A DNA stretch of 64,000 nt from assembly GCF_010731575.1 (NCBI RefSeq), contig NZ_AP022617.1, forward strand, positions 2,046,001-2,110,000, read 5' to 3'. Below, piece after piece: positions 53,852 through 63,492 of this stretch. This DNA comes from Mycolicibacterium monacense (GTDB lineage Bacteria; Actinomycetota; Actinomycetes; Mycobacteriales; Mycobacteriaceae). A program made the position numbers and the translations under genes. Position 1 is the first letter of the stretch. Every line of letters begins with the position of its first letter. The notes beneath the pieces are model-generated. The model did not search any database and had not been told where the DNA came from. It was given only the letters and a program-made list of their open reading frames with translations.

Positions 53852-55462
53852 GTGGCTGACGTGGTCACTCCCACCGCGACGGCCGTCGACGCGGCGCTGA
53901 TCGACGCCGTTACGCCGTCGGAGGTGCCCGGCCGGGCAGCTGCCACGCGGCCGGGGCCGGTCCTCACCGCCGGCGTGGTGCTGCTGGTCGTCGCGACGTT
54001 CGTGCCGATCGGGTACGTCGCCTGGTCGGTGGTGTCGCTGGGGCCGACGCGGGTGTGGGAACTCGTCGCACGGCCACGCGTGCTCGAATTGTTCGTCAAC
54101 ACTGTCGGTCTCGTCGTCGTCACGGTCCCGATCTGCATCGTGCTCGGCATCGGAGCGGCATGGCTGGTGGAACGCTCCGACATCCCCGGCCGGGCGATCT
54201 GGCGACCGCTGTTCGTCGCTCCCCTGGCGGTGCCCGCCTTCATCAACAGCTACGCATGGGTCAGCGTCGTCCCGGCCCTGCACGGTTTCTGGGCAGGCAT
54301 TCTCGTCTCCTCGCTGTCGTACTTCCCGTTCGTCTACGTGCCCGCCGCCGCCACGCTCCGTCGCCTCGACCCGGCGATCGAGGAATCCGCACGCACGCTC
54401 GGTTCCAGCCCGGCGGCCGTATTCCGGCGCGTGGTGCTGCCACAGCTTCGCCTGGCGGTCCTCGGCGGCGGACTGCTCATCGGCGTGCACCTGCTGGCCG
54501 AGTACGGCGCGTTCGCCATGCTGCGCTTCTCGACGTTCACCACCGCGATCTTCGAACAGTTCCAGGCCACGTTCGACGGCGCGGCGGGCAGCACGCTCGC
54601 AGGCGTTCTGATGCTGCTGTGCCTGGTTTTGCTCGTCGGCGAGGCCGGGGTGCGCGGCAACGCCCGCTACGCCCGACTCGGTTCCGGCGCCCAGCGCACC
54701 TCGCTGCCCCATCGACTGGGCGCCATGACCTTTTTAGCACTGGCCGCCCTCGCCGCACTGGCCGTGCTGGCCCTCGGCGTTCCGGTGTGGACGATCCTGC
54801 GGTGGCTGTGGATCGGCGGCAGCGACGTGTGGGCGCTCTACGAGATCGTGCCGTCGACCGTGCAGACTGTGGCGCTGGCCGCCGCGGCCGCAGCGCTGAC
54901 GACGGTGCTGGCCTTCCCCTTCGCCTGGATCGCGGTGCGGCACCGCGGCTTCTTCGCCCGCTTCGTCGAGGGCTCGAACTTCGTGACCAGCTCGATGCCA
55001 GGCATCGTGACCGCGCTCGCGCTCGTCACCGTGGCGATCCGCTTCGCACCGCCCCTATACCAGACCGCCACGCTGGTGCTCGCGGCCTACGTGCTGATGT
55101 TCATGCCCCGCGCGATGGTCAACCTGCGGTCGGGGTTGGCCCAAGTGCCGCCGACGCTGGAGGAGGCGTCGCGCTCGCTCGGCGTATCCCCCACCCGCAC
55201 CTTGCTGCGAGTCACGTTGCGGCTCACCGCACCTGCCGCCGCCGCAGGCGCCTCGCTGGTATTCGTCGCCGTAGCCACCGAGCTGACCGCCACCCTGCTG
55301 CTGGCACCGACTGGCACCAACACCCTGGCGATGCGATTCTGGTCGCTGTCGAGCGAACTGTCCTACGCCAGCGCCGCACCGTATGCGCTGCTGCTCGTCG
55401 TGCTCGCGGTTCCGGTGACAGTCGTGCTGTTCCAGCAGTCCAGCAGGGCGGCCGCGCTATGA
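53852..55462 (+). CDS. Ferric iron ABC transporter permease
   Basis: A 536-residue permease with about twelve hydrophobic segments in two homologous halves, as in FbpB/AfuB. Each half carries an EAA-type loop for contacting the ATPase: ESARTLGSSPAAVFRRVVLP and EASRSLGVSPTRTLLRVTLR. It follows the binding-protein gene by four bases and overlaps the ATPase gene by ATGA. One fused permease replaces two subunits. Confidence 0.9.
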   Translation: MADVVTPTATAVDAALIDAVTPSEVPGRAAATRPGPVLTAGVVLLVVATFVPIGYVAWSVVSLGPTRVWELVARPRVLELFVNTVGLVVVTVPICIVLGIGAAWLVERSDIPGRAIWRPLFVAPLAVPAFINSYAWVSVVPALHGFWAGILVSSLSYFPFVYVPAAATLRRLDPAIEESARTLGSSPAAVFRRVVLPQLRLAVLGGGLLIGVHLLAEYGAFAMLRFSTFTTAIFEQFQATFDGAAGSTLAGVLMLLCLVLLVGEAGVRGNARYARLGSGAQRTSLPHRLGAMTFLALAALAALAVLALGVPVWTILRWLWIGGSDVWALYEIVPSTVQTVALAAAAAALTTVLAFPFAWIAVRHRGFFARFVEGSNFVTSSMPGIVTALALVTVAIRFAPPLYQTATLVLAAYVLMFMPRAMVNLRSGLAQVPPTLEEASRSLGVSPTRTLLRVTLRLTAPAAAAGASLVFVAVATELTATLLLAPTGTNTLAMRFWSLSSELSYASAAPYALLLVVLAVPVTVVLFQQSSRAAAL

Positions 55463-56538
55463 CGATCCGCGGGGTCACCGGCAACGCGCTCGACGTCACC
55501 GGGCTAACCAAGGCCTTCGGCAGCCACACCGTGCTGCACGGCATCGACCTCGGCGTCACCGCGGGCACGATCACCGCCGTGGTCGGCGCCTCCGGCTGCG
55601 GCAAGACCACGCTGCTGCGTCTGGTCGCCGGCTTCGAGAACCCCGACGCGGGAACGGTTTCCATCGCCGGACGCCAGGTGGCAGCAGCCGGCAGCAGTAC
55701 CCCCGCGCATCGCCGCGACGTGGGCTACGTCGCGCAGGACGGCGCGCTGTTCCCGCACCTGACCGTGGGCCAGAACATCGCCTACGGGCTGTCGGGCCGC
55801 CGCAACGTCCAGCCGCGCGTCGCCGAACTGCTCGCTACCGTCTCCCTCGACGAGTCCTACGCCGCGCGCCGGCCGCACGAACTCTCCGGGGGACAGCAGC
55901 AGCGCGTGGCCCTCGCCCGCGCCCTCGCCCGCCAGCCCGCGCTCATGCTGCTCGACGAACCGTTCAGCGCCCTGGACACCGGACTGCGGGCGTCGACCCG
56001 CAAGGCCGTGGCGACACTGCTCTCCGACGCCGGCGTTACCACCCTGATCGTCACTCACGATCAGGAGGAGGCGCTGTCGATCGCCGACCAGGTCGCGGTG
56101 ATGCGCGACGGCCGGTTCACCAAAGTCGGTACGCCGCAGGCGGTCTACCGAGAACCCAACGATCGTTTCACCGCCGAATTCCTCGGTGACTGCGTGCTGC
56201 TGCCGTGCACCGTGACCGGCGGGGTCGCTACCTCGGCGCTGGGCCGCCTTCCCGTCCGCGGCTCCGTACCCGACGGCGGTGGCACGCTGATGCTCCGCCC
56301 GGAGCAATTGGAGGCGGCGGCAGTTTCCGACGACGACCGCAGCGACGGGATGGCGACGGTCCTGGCGTCGGAGTTCCGCGGCCACGACGTCCTGCTCACC
56401 GTGGACCTCGGCGGCGACGCCGCGCCGATCACCGTCCGCCAGCACAGCGTCGCGCCGCCCGCGGTCGACGCCAAGGTCCGCATCCACGTCACCGGTGCCG
56501 CCGTAGTGTTTGATGACCGCCCGCGCGACGGGCGATGA
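55459..56538 (+). CDS. Ferric iron ABC transporter ATPase
   Basis: From ATG 55,459 (MTIRGVTGNALDV) the protein has 359 residues. Walker A is GASGCGKTTLL, the signature LSGGQQQRVALARAL, Walker B LMLLDEPFSALD, H-loop VTHDQEEAL, and a C-terminal TOBE-like regulatory domain follows. This is the FbpC/PotA class. The open frame reaches much further upstream, but only as a shadow of the permease gene. The A-T-acyltransferase gene overlaps its end. Confidence 0.92.
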   Translation: MTIRGVTGNALDVTGLTKAFGSHTVLHGIDLGVTAGTITAVVGASGCGKTTLLRLVAGFENPDAGTVSIAGRQVAAAGSSTPAHRRDVGYVAQDGALFPHLTVGQNIAYGLSGRRNVQPRVAELLATVSLDESYAARRPHELSGGQQQRVALARALARQPALMLLDEPFSALDTGLRASTRKAVATLLSDAGVTTLIVTHDQEEALSIADQVAVMRDGRFTKVGTPQAVYREPNDRFTAEFLGDCVLLPCTVTGGVATSALGRLPVRGSVPDGGGTLMLRPEQLEAAAVSDDDRSDGMATVLASEFRGHDVLLTVDLGGDAAPITVRQHSVAPPAVDAKVRIHVTGAAVVFDDRPRDGR

Positions 56539-59038
56539 CCGCGCCGTGATGTTCGAGCGGCTCGTTGACCACCTTGCCTGCCACGGCGACGCCGTCGCGG
56601 TGATCACCGCCGAGAAGGCCGTTACCTACGCCGAACTCGCGACGCAGGTCGCGACCCGCGCCGAGGAACTGGGTACTTGCCGCAAGCTCGTCCTGCTCGA
56701 GACCCGCAACGACCTGCCCACGCTGGTGACCTACCTCGGTGCGCTCGCCGGCCACCACGTGGTGCTGCCCGTGCCCGCGGGCGGTGACAACCGGTCGGTC
56801 GTCGACACCTACCGCCCCGACGTCATCGTCACCGACGGCGTCGTCACCGACGGCCCACGCTACCGGACCACCCCCGAACTCCACCCGGACCTGGCCCTGC
56901 TCCTTTCGACGTCCGGCAGTACCGGCTCCCCTAAGCTGGTGCGATTGTCCCGGTTCAACCTCGCCGCCAACGCCGATTCTATCGCCACCTATCTCGACAT
57001 CACCCGAACCGACAGGGCCGCAACGACTCTGCCGATGTCGTACTGCTATGGCCTGTCGGTGATCCACAGTCACCTGCTGCGCGGAGCCGCAGTCGTGCTC
57101 ACCGACCTCTCCGTGGTCGACGACGACTTCTGGAACGTGTTCCGGAAGTGCGGCGCAACGTCGTTCGCGGGTGTTCCGCATACCTTCGAGCTGCTCGACC
57201 GGATCGGCTTCGAGGCGATGTCGCTGCCGGACCTGCGCTACGTCACCCAGGCCGGCGGACGGCTCGACCCGGATCGCGTGCGCCGGCTGGCAGACCTCGG
57301 CGGGCGGGCGGGTTGGCGATTCTTCGTCATGTACGGCGCCACCGAGGCCACCGCGCGCATGGCGTATCTGCCGCCGGAACTCGCTCACGACCATCCCGAG
57401 TCGATCGGCATTCCGATCCCCGGTGGGTCGTTCCGCATCGAGCCGGTCGACGGAATGCCCGACGGCACCGGCGAACTCTTCTACCGCGGACCCAACGTCA
57501 TGATGGGGTACGCCCACACCGCCGCCGATCTCGCCAGTGATGCCGGGATCGAGGAACTGCGCACCGGCGACATCTCCCGGCAGCGCCGCGACGGCCTCTA
57601 CGAGGTGGTCGGGCGCAGCGACCGGTTCGTCAAGCTGTACGGACTGCGCATCGACCTGCAACGCGTCGAGTCGGCCCTGCACGCCGACGGCGTCACCGCG
57701 ATCTGCACCGACGGCGACGGCCTGCTGCTCGTGGGCGCCGTCGATTGTCCCGAGGACACCGACGTCGCTGCCGCGGCGGCCGACGCGTCGGGGCTGCCCC
57801 GGGCCGCGATCCGGGTGGTGGACGTCGACGAGATCCCCCGCCTGCCCACCGGCAAGCCGGACTATCGCAGCCTGCGCGAGCGGGCCGCCGAGCCGACGAC
57901 CGCCGATGCCCGCCTGGACCTGCGCGGTCTGTTCGCCGACGTGCTGCAGATCGACACGGCCGACGTCGATCCCCGCAGTAGCTTCGTCGACCTCGGCGGC
58001 AACTCGCTGTCTTACGTCGCCATGTCGGTGCGGCTCGAACGCGCGCTCGGGCACCTGCCAGCGGATTGGCCGCGGCTGCCGCTGAGCGAGCTGGAGTCCG
58101 CCCGCAAGACCCGCCGGTGGTGGGGAACAACGCTGGAGACCAGCGTGGCGCTGCGTGCGGCGGCGATCGTTTTGGTCGCCGGCTCGCACGCGGAGCTGTG
58201 GGTGTTGTGGGGCGGCGCGCACGTTCTGTTGGGCGTCGCCGGATACAACTTCGGCCGCTTCTGCCTCACCCCCCTGCCGCGCGCCACCCGGGTGCGTCAC
58301 CTGGTCAGCACCATCAGGTGGATCGCCGTGCCCGCCATACTGTGGGTGGCATTCGCGCTGCTGGTCACCGACGACTATGCGGCCTCGAATGTGTTGCTGG
58401 CCAACAAGTTCCTGGGCCCAGAGGACAGCATGACCGCTGGGCGGTTGTGGTTCGTCGAGTTCCTGGTGTGGGTTCTGGTCGGGCTGGCGCTGCTGTGCGC
58501 GACGCGGTGGGGTGACCGCGCCGAACGCCGGTGGCCGTTCGGCGTTGCGGCGGCATTCCTGGCCCTGGGCATGGCCCTGCGGTGGGACGTCTTCGGCATC
58601 GGGTTCGGCAAGTCCGCCTGGTTCACCATGCTGGCGTTCTGGTTCTTCGCCATCGGCTGGGCTGCCTCGAAGTCGTCGACGGTGTGGCAGCGGCTCGCCG
58701 TGACCGCGGTCCTCGCGATCGGAATCGTCGGGTACTTCGGCCAACCCAACCGCGAGGCCTTGGTGTTCATCGGGCTGGCGCTGCTGATCTGGCTGCCCGC
58801 CATTCGCTGCCCATCCGCTTTCACGGTCACTGCCGGTGTGATCGCCGAGGCGTCACTGTTCATCTATCTGACGCACTACCAGGTGTATCCGCTGTTCGGC
58901 GAACAGAAGCTCGTCGGCGTGCTGGCCGCGATCGTCGTCGGCATCCTGCTGACCCAGCTGGTCACGCTAACTCGCAAAAAGGCTCACCGATACACGCCGA
59001 CCGCCATCACTCGCGGTCAGGCTGCCGCTCGGCGGTGA
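56513..59038 (+). CDS. Adenylation-carrier-membrane acyltransferase fusion in the iron operon
   Basis: About 841 residues. Residues 1-460 are an NRPS-type adenylation domain: LLLSTSGSTGSPKLVRLS, MYGATEAT, RTGDISRQRRDGLYEVVGRS and LPTGKPDY. A carrier domain follows with the phosphopantetheine site DLGGNSLSY (near 500). The last 300 residues have about nine hydrophobic segments ending in SLFIYLTHYQVYPLFG, as in acyltransferase-3 membrane enzymes. The protein should activate an amino or hydroxy acid, load it on the carrier, and transfer it to an acceptor at the membrane. It overlaps the ATPase gene, so it belongs to the iron operon. ATG 56,549 is an alternative start. Acceptor and product are unknown. 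Confidence 0.78.
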   Translation: MTARATGDDRAVMFERLVDHLACHGDAVAVITAEKAVTYAELATQVATRAEELGTCRKLVLLETRNDLPTLVTYLGALAGHHVVLPVPAGGDNRSVVDTYRPDVIVTDGVVTDGPRYRTTPELHPDLALLLSTSGSTGSPKLVRLSRFNLAANADSIATYLDITRTDRAATTLPMSYCYGLSVIHSHLLRGAAVVLTDLSVVDDDFWNVFRKCGATSFAGVPHTFELLDRIGFEAMSLPDLRYVTQAGGRLDPDRVRRLADLGGRAGWRFFVMYGATEATARMAYLPPELAHDHPESIGIPIPGGSFRIEPVDGMPDGTGELFYRGPNVMMGYAHTAADLASDAGIEELRTGDISRQRRDGLYEVVGRSDRFVKLYGLRIDLQRVESALHADGVTAICTDGDGLLLVGAVDCPEDTDVAAAAADASGLPRAAIRVVDVDEIPRLPTGKPDYRSLRERAAEPTTADARLDLRGLFADVLQIDTADVDPRSSFVDLGGNSLSYVAMSVRLERALGHLPADWPRLPLSELESARKTRRWWGTTLETSVALRAAAIVLVAGSHAELWVLWGGAHVLLGVAGYNFGRFCLTPLPRATRVRHLVSTIRWIAVPAILWVAFALLVTDDYAASNVLLANKFLGPEDSMTAGRLWFVEFLVWVLVGLALLCATRWGDRAERRWPFGVAAAFLALGMALRWDVFGIGFGKSAWFTMLAFWFFAIGWAASKSSTVWQRLAVTAVLAIGIVGYFGQPNREALVFIGLALLIWLPAIRCPSAFTVTAGVIAEASLFIYLTHYQVYPLFGEQKLVGVLAAIVVGILLTQLVTLTRKKAHRYTPTAITRGQAAARR

Positions 59039-59156
59039 GACCCCGCTGCGGCACCGGGGCCCGCGGTCATCTTGATGAACCTGGGATCCTTGCGCGCACC
59101 GACGCATCGAACGATCCGTGACGTTAGGCGCCGCAGGGCAGCTCTCCAGCGAGGTG

Positions 59157-59308
59157 TCAGCGCTCGGTGGTCAGCCGATCTAGCAGAGGCCGTATGTCTT
59201 CGGCTAGTAGCGCCACGCGGAAGACCGTCGCGACCTTGTGCTGGCGGTCGAGGACCATCGTGGTGGGCACCACGCTGGTCGGATAGTTACGTCCCAGGGT
59301 GTTAGGCG
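59157..59308 (-). pseudogene. C-terminal fragment of a thioredoxin-like (CcsX/ResA-type) protein
   Basis: About 50 codons, NYPTSVVPTTMVLDRQHKVA, then TVFRVALLAEDIRPLLDRL and stop. The VP-TT pattern is the cis-proline region and final strands of TlpA-like thioredoxins. No CxxC part is present upstream, where the sequence loses similarity at about 59,308. A remnant left after deletion. Confidence 0.7.
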
Positions 59309-59382
59309 GATCGGTTGGAGATAGCTTTGACACTTAGCGGCGATCGGTGAAGGCTAATGGGTCCCTGTCAGGTCCTCGGGGG

Positions 59383-59943
59383 CTACATCCCGCCGGGACA
59401 ATGGGGGCAGGCGCGCTGCATGTCGGCGCACATCGGACACTTCTCCATTGGCATCATCATGGAGCCCGTGCAACACCAAAACAGCTGCGTAGGAGTGCCG
59501 TTGTCGTAAACCACCGCCATGGGCTGTGGGCCAACTGCATCAAAGTAGATCGCCCCGCTGGAGGCTTGGCCCTGGCCGAGGGTGGTAGCCGGAAGGCCTT
59601 GTGGGCTGGCGATCTGCCACAGGACGGGATAACGCTGGCCGTCTGCGGTGACCGTGTACAGATTCGGGATTATCGGAGTCACCGTGCCGGTGACGGCTCG
59701 AACGGTGGCCGAAGCTTCCCAGACTTGACCGCGGGCCGTGTATCCGGGCAAGGCGACCGAGGACTCTCGCAGATCCGAGATGACCCACTCCTGGACGACT
59801 GCGCCCCCCGCATCGGTGAGCTGTTGAGGCGAGCCGAACTGATGTCCGCACGGCATCGCCGCTACTGCGGGCGGCGCGAGAGTAGCTGCGGCACCGAGAA
59901 GAGTCACGCAGGCGAGTACCGCCATGATGACGCGAAGACGCAT
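59383..59943 (-). CDS. MPT63-like (DUF1942) secreted protein with a Cys-rich metal-binding tail
   Basis: From ATG 59,943 (MRLRVIMAVLACVTLLGAAA) the protein has 186 residues with a signal peptide cut after about AVAA. The mature part follows the DUF1942/MPT63 beta-sandwich: VVQEWVISDLRESS, GQVWEASATVRAVTGTVTPI, YPVLWQIASPQGL, GAIYFDAVGPQPMAVVYDNG. Unlike MPT63 it ends in a Met/Cys-rich tail, FWCCTGSMMMPMEKCPMC and CPHCPGGM, which looks like a soft-metal (copper) site. It stands near the CopB and CsoR genes. The start was chosen because the upstream extension has no secretion signal. Confidence 0.82.
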   Translation of the reverse strand: MRLRVIMAVLACVTLLGAAATLAPPAVAAMPCGHQFGSPQQLTDAGGAVVQEWVISDLRESSVALPGYTARGQVWEASATVRAVTGTVTPIIPNLYTVTADGQRYPVLWQIASPQGLPATTLGQGQASSGAIYFDAVGPQPMAVVYDNGTPTQLFWCCTGSMMMPMEKCPMCADMQRACPHCPGGM

Positions 59944-60271
59944 ATTGGGTGGTCCTTCCGTGCGATGTGAGTAGGCGGTCGCGGGCGCGTATGCAGCATA
60001 GCGAACATCTACGTAGCTAGATCGTAGTCGGTCGCCCCTGCGCGGTAAGCAACTGCACGCGGAAGCATCGATCAGGGAGCTCGGAACAGGTGTCGTACGG
60101 GTCAGTACGGATAACTGAGGGCCGATCAGCAGTGGTCGAGACTTAAGCGAGCGGGTTCTCAGGAAGTGGCATGCGCGCACGACGACACCTATCGGTGACA
60201 GATGAATCTCGTTCGGGTTGAGATGTGGTGTCAGGCAGCCGCTTCGGGGAAAGCGCTGTCATCCTGATTCC
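59944..60271. other. Divergent intergenic region of the copper cluster
   Basis: This region separates the MPT63-like gene from the membrane-protein gene. It includes a dyad, CTACG, nine bases, CGTAG, at 60,009-60,027, about 65 bases before the MPT63-like start, which could be an operator. No gene is supported here. Confidence 0.5.
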
Positions 60272-61072
60272 GTGGCGCCTAGGACAGCGAGGAAGACCGA
60301 CAGCAGACTGGCTGCTCGGCTTGCCGCGCTGGCCTCGTTGGGCGCTTCTCTTATCCATTTCGCCGTTGTGCCTGCTCACTGGCAGGAGTGGATGCCGGCG
60401 GGCTTGTTCTTCGTTGCGGTCGCGCTCTTCCAATTGATATGGGCGCGGGCTGTGCTGGCCCGAACGACGATGCCCGTGCTTGCCGCCGGCATCATGCTCA
60501 ATCTCGGAGCCATTGCTCTTTGGGGCCTGTCCAGGACCGCCGGGGCACCATTCGGCCCTAATGCAGGGGAAGCCGAATTGGTGCAGGCCGCGGACCTTTG
60601 TGCGCTGCTGCTTCAGATCTATGTCGTGATGGGCGCCGGCTGGGTGTGGTACCGCGGCCTGCAAGGAGAGCCGGTACCGGTGTTCGGCAGCGCGATGGTC
60701 CTCATGGGCGCAGTCAGTGTCGTGGCGCTGGCGTCCACAGTGGGAGTTGCTTCAGGTCTGCGGCACGGTGATCACGGTCCAGCAGGCGCAGCCGGTGGTC
60801 ACCATGGGACGGCCGCCGAGGCTGCGGATGGTGACCACCACAGCACTAGCGCCGAGCCGGAGGAGGGTAGTGATCGTGGGACGAGTGCCGAGCATGCAGA
60901 TGGCCACGATGGCGGTCGTCCAGAGTCGGTCATCTCGCCGCCGGTGAGCGTGCCTGGCGGCGAGGCGCCGGTGAGCGTGCCTGGCGGCGAGGCGCCGGCG
61001 CCGGAAGGAGCCCCGGCCCCATCCGCTGCGCCATTGGACGACGCCCATGGCGATCACGATCACGGCGACTGA
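60272..61072 (+). CDS. Membrane protein with His-rich C-terminal tail, copper cluster
   Basis: From GTG 60,272 the protein has 266 residues. The first 150 contain four to five hydrophobic segments (LAALASLGASLIHFAVVPAHW, LAAGIMLNLGAIALWGL, VLMGAVSVVALASTVGVASG). The rest is a soluble His/Asp/Glu/Gly-rich tail with HGDHGP, GGHHGT, GDHHST and a final HGDHDHGD, and a tandem duplication PVSVPGGEA. His-rich tails of this kind bind copper or other metals. It lies between the MPT63-like gene and CopB, convergent with the latter. No specific family is recognised. Confidence 0.7.
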   Translation: MAPRTARKTDSRLAARLAALASLGASLIHFAVVPAHWQEWMPAGLFFVAVALFQLIWARAVLARTTMPVLAAGIMLNLGAIALWGLSRTAGAPFGPNAGEAELVQAADLCALLLQIYVVMGAGWVWYRGLQGEPVPVFGSAMVLMGAVSVVALASTVGVASGLRHGDHGPAGAAGGHHGTAAEAADGDHHSTSAEPEEGSDRGTSAEHADGHDGGRPESVISPPVSVPGGEAPVSVPGGEAPAPEGAPAPSAAPLDDAHGDHDHGD

Positions 61073-61285
61073 AAATCTGATCTCTCGCTGGAGTGGGTTC
61101 CTAGACGATTGGCAGGTGCCCAGTCGGTACGTATCGTGATCGACCGGCACCCCAGAGGTCAGCTCGGCGGATGGGCCGCAACCCGTCACCATCAGCGCAT
61201 GCCGGTCATCCCATTCGTGAGCCCATAGTGCCTGCGACCTACTCCGCAGCGCGCCTTGGCGGATCGAGCCCGCCGCTAACCAGTC

Positions 61286-63409
61286 CTAACGGTTGAGAAC
61301 TGCGCGTGTGCTGGCCTCAGGGCTCAGGTCGAGGCGGCGCAACAGTTGCGCGTTGAGCGCCACGACGATCGTCGACAGTGACATGAGGATGGCGCCGACT
61401 GACATCGGTAAGACGAATCCGAGCGGTGCGAGCACACCGGCAGCCAGCGGCACTGCGATGAGGTTGTATCCGGCACCCCACCAGAGGTTCTGCTTCATCT
61501 TTCGGTAGCTGGCACGCGACAGTTCGATGACCGAGAGCACCGAGCGCGGGTCGGAGCTGGCCAGGATCACACCGGCAGAGGCGATGGCAACATCGGTGCC
61601 GGCGCCGATCGCGATGCCGACGTCGGCCTGTGCCAACGCGGGCGCGTCGTTGACGCCATCGCCGACCATCGCGACCTTCTTGCCCTCCTGTTGCAGCGCA
61701 GCAACTTTCGACGCCTTGTCTTCCGGGCGTACTCCGGCGAACACCCGGTCGATGCCGAGTTCGTGACCTACCGCCTGCGCGACGGCTTCGGCGTCACCGG
61801 TGATCATGACCACCTCGACGCCGAGCTTGTGCAAGGCATCGACGGCGTCGCGGGACTCGGGGCGGATCTCGTCGGCCAGGCGCAGCCCGCCGGCCACAGC
61901 ACCGTCGCGGATGACGTGCAGGATGATTGCGCCCTCGTCGCGCCACGAGGTCGCCGCGTGAACCTCTTGTGCGCCGATCTCGTCGAGCAGGCGGGGGCCG
62001 CCCACGCGGATCTCGTGTCCGTCGACCGTGGCAGTCACCCCGACGGCGGGAGACGACGAGAAGCCTTTCGCGCGTGGCACAGTCAGTCCCCGCTCGTCGG
62101 CGGCTTTCACGATCGCTCGTGCCAGGGGGTGTTCACTGGCGGCCTCGGCGGCGGCCGCGACGGCGAGCACGGAGTCGTCGTCGAGGTCGCCGCGGACCTC
62201 GATCGCGGTCACGGTTGGTTCGCCCTTGGTGAGGGTGCCGGTTTTGTCGAAGAGAACGGCGTCGACGGTGCGCATACCTTCTAGGGCCAGGCGATCCTTG
62301 ATCAGCACGCCTCCCCGCGCGGCGCGTTCGGTGGCGATCGAGACGACAAGTGGTATCGCTAATCCCAACGCATGGGGGCAGGCGATGACGAGCACGGTAA
62401 TGGCTCTTATGACGGAGGCGTCGGGGTCTCCGACGATCGACCATGCCGCGGCAGTGATGGCGGCGGTCCCTAGGGCAAACCAAAACAGCCATCCCGCCGC
62501 GCGGTCGGCGAGGCGTTGGGCTCGCGAGGACGAGTTCTGGGCGTCAGTGACCAGGCGCTGAATTCCCGCTAGGGCGGTGTCCTCGCCGGTGGCGGTGATT
62601 TCGAGCCGCAGCCCGGAATCTGTGGCGACAGTTCCGGCTGTCACCGCATCTCCGACGCTGCGGTTCACCGGCCGCGATTCACCGGTCACCATCGACTCGT
62701 CCATGTCCGCTCGTCCGTCGACGATTCTGCCGTCGGCGGGGATGCTGCCGCCGGGTCGCACGACCACCAGATCCCCCACCTGCAGGTCGGCGGGTGAGAC
62801 GGTGATGATTCGTTCGCCGTCGACCTTCTCGGCCTCGTCGGGAAGCAGGGCGGCCAGGGAGTCCAGTGCGGAGGTGGTCTGAGCCAAGGAGCGCATTTCG
62901 ACCCAGTGTCCGAGCAGCATGATGACGATCAGCAGCGCCAGTTCCCACCAGAACTCCAGTTCGTGGTGGAGCAGGCCCAGGCTCGCACCCCAGGAGGCGA
63001 AGAATGCGACGGTGATGGCCAGCCCGATGAGCAGCATCATTCCCGGTTTGCGGGAACGGATTTCGCTGACGGCGCCGGTAAGGAAGGGACGCCCGCCGAC
63101 GACATACATGACCGTGCCCAACAGTGGCGCGATCCAGCGGCCGCCGGGGACGTCGGGTACTTCGTAGCCGAGCAGCATTGCGAACATGTTCGAGAACGCG
63201 ATGACCGGGACGGCGATGATCAGGTTGATCAAGAAGAGCTTCCGGAACACAGCGACGTGATCGGACCCGTGCCCGGCATGACCCCCATGGCCGGCATGGT
63301 TGTCGTGGTGGGGGTCGGAATCGTGAACGGTGTGCTCGCCGTGGCCGTCGTGGTTGGCGTGGACGCCGGTGTGCGATGTCGCTATGGCGTGCTCGTCGTG
63401 GTTAGCCAT
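61286..63409 (-). CDS. copB: CopB-type copper-translocating P-type ATPase
   Basis: A 707-residue P1B ATPase. The N-terminus (about 1-50) is a His-rich metal-binding region with repeated HGGHAGHG-like blocks instead of CxxC domains. The membrane ion motif is CPH (VLVIACPHALGLAIPLV), the mark of CopB-class (P1B-3) pumps. The phosphorylation site is LFDKTGTLTKGEPTV, the actuator loop MVTGESRPV, and the hinge VGDGVNDAPAL. It should export Cu(I)/Cu(II) or Ag(I). It lies 83 bases downstream of csoR on the same strand and is probably under its control. Confidence 0.93.
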   Translation of the reverse strand: MANHDEHAIATSHTGVHANHDGHGEHTVHDSDPHHDNHAGHGGHAGHGSDHVAVFRKLFLINLIIAVPVIAFSNMFAMLLGYEVPDVPGGRWIAPLLGTVMYVVGGRPFLTGAVSEIRSRKPGMMLLIGLAITVAFFASWGASLGLLHHELEFWWELALLIVIMLLGHWVEMRSLAQTTSALDSLAALLPDEAEKVDGERIITVSPADLQVGDLVVVRPGGSIPADGRIVDGRADMDESMVTGESRPVNRSVGDAVTAGTVATDSGLRLEITATGEDTALAGIQRLVTDAQNSSSRAQRLADRAAGWLFWFALGTAAITAAAWSIVGDPDASVIRAITVLVIACPHALGLAIPLVVSIATERAARGGVLIKDRLALEGMRTVDAVLFDKTGTLTKGEPTVTAIEVRGDLDDDSVLAVAAAAEAASEHPLARAIVKAADERGLTVPRAKGFSSSPAVGVTATVDGHEIRVGGPRLLDEIGAQEVHAATSWRDEGAIILHVIRDGAVAGGLRLADEIRPESRDAVDALHKLGVEVVMITGDAEAVAQAVGHELGIDRVFAGVRPEDKASKVAALQQEGKKVAMVGDGVNDAPALAQADVGIAIGAGTDVAIASAGVILASSDPRSVLSVIELSRASYRKMKQNLWWGAGYNLIAVPLAAGVLAPLGFVLPMSVGAILMSLSTIVVALNAQLLRRLDLSPEASTRAVLNR

Positions 63410-63492
63410 GTTGTCTCTCCTTGAGGAGTCTCACGTGTTCGTTCGCGCGGGTGTGTCGCGAGGCGGCGGCGTCAGTGCACCGCCGTTGGGGG

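Noticed and set aside
53047..54712. Minus-strand open frames opposite the iron-binding protein and permease genes
   Set aside because: Shadows of well-supported plus-strand genes; no domains seen.
54055..55458. In-frame upstream extension of the ferric ABC ATPase gene
   Set aside because: It is an Arg-rich shadow of the permease; the ATPase homology and the ATGA overlap fix the start at 55,459.
56489..58744. A long open frame on the minus strand opposite the adenylation-acyltransferase gene
   Set aside because: It is the mirror of a GC-rich coding gene; composition is His/Gln/Asp-rich without any domain, while the plus strand has complete A and T domain motifs.
44126..59308. The CcsX-like N-terminal (44.1 kb) and C-terminal (59.2 kb) fragments as one gene split by circular integration of the DNA between
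   Set aside because: The two pieces would meet in the right order across a circle, but about 100 middle residues including the CxxC are missing from both, so independent remnants are more likely.
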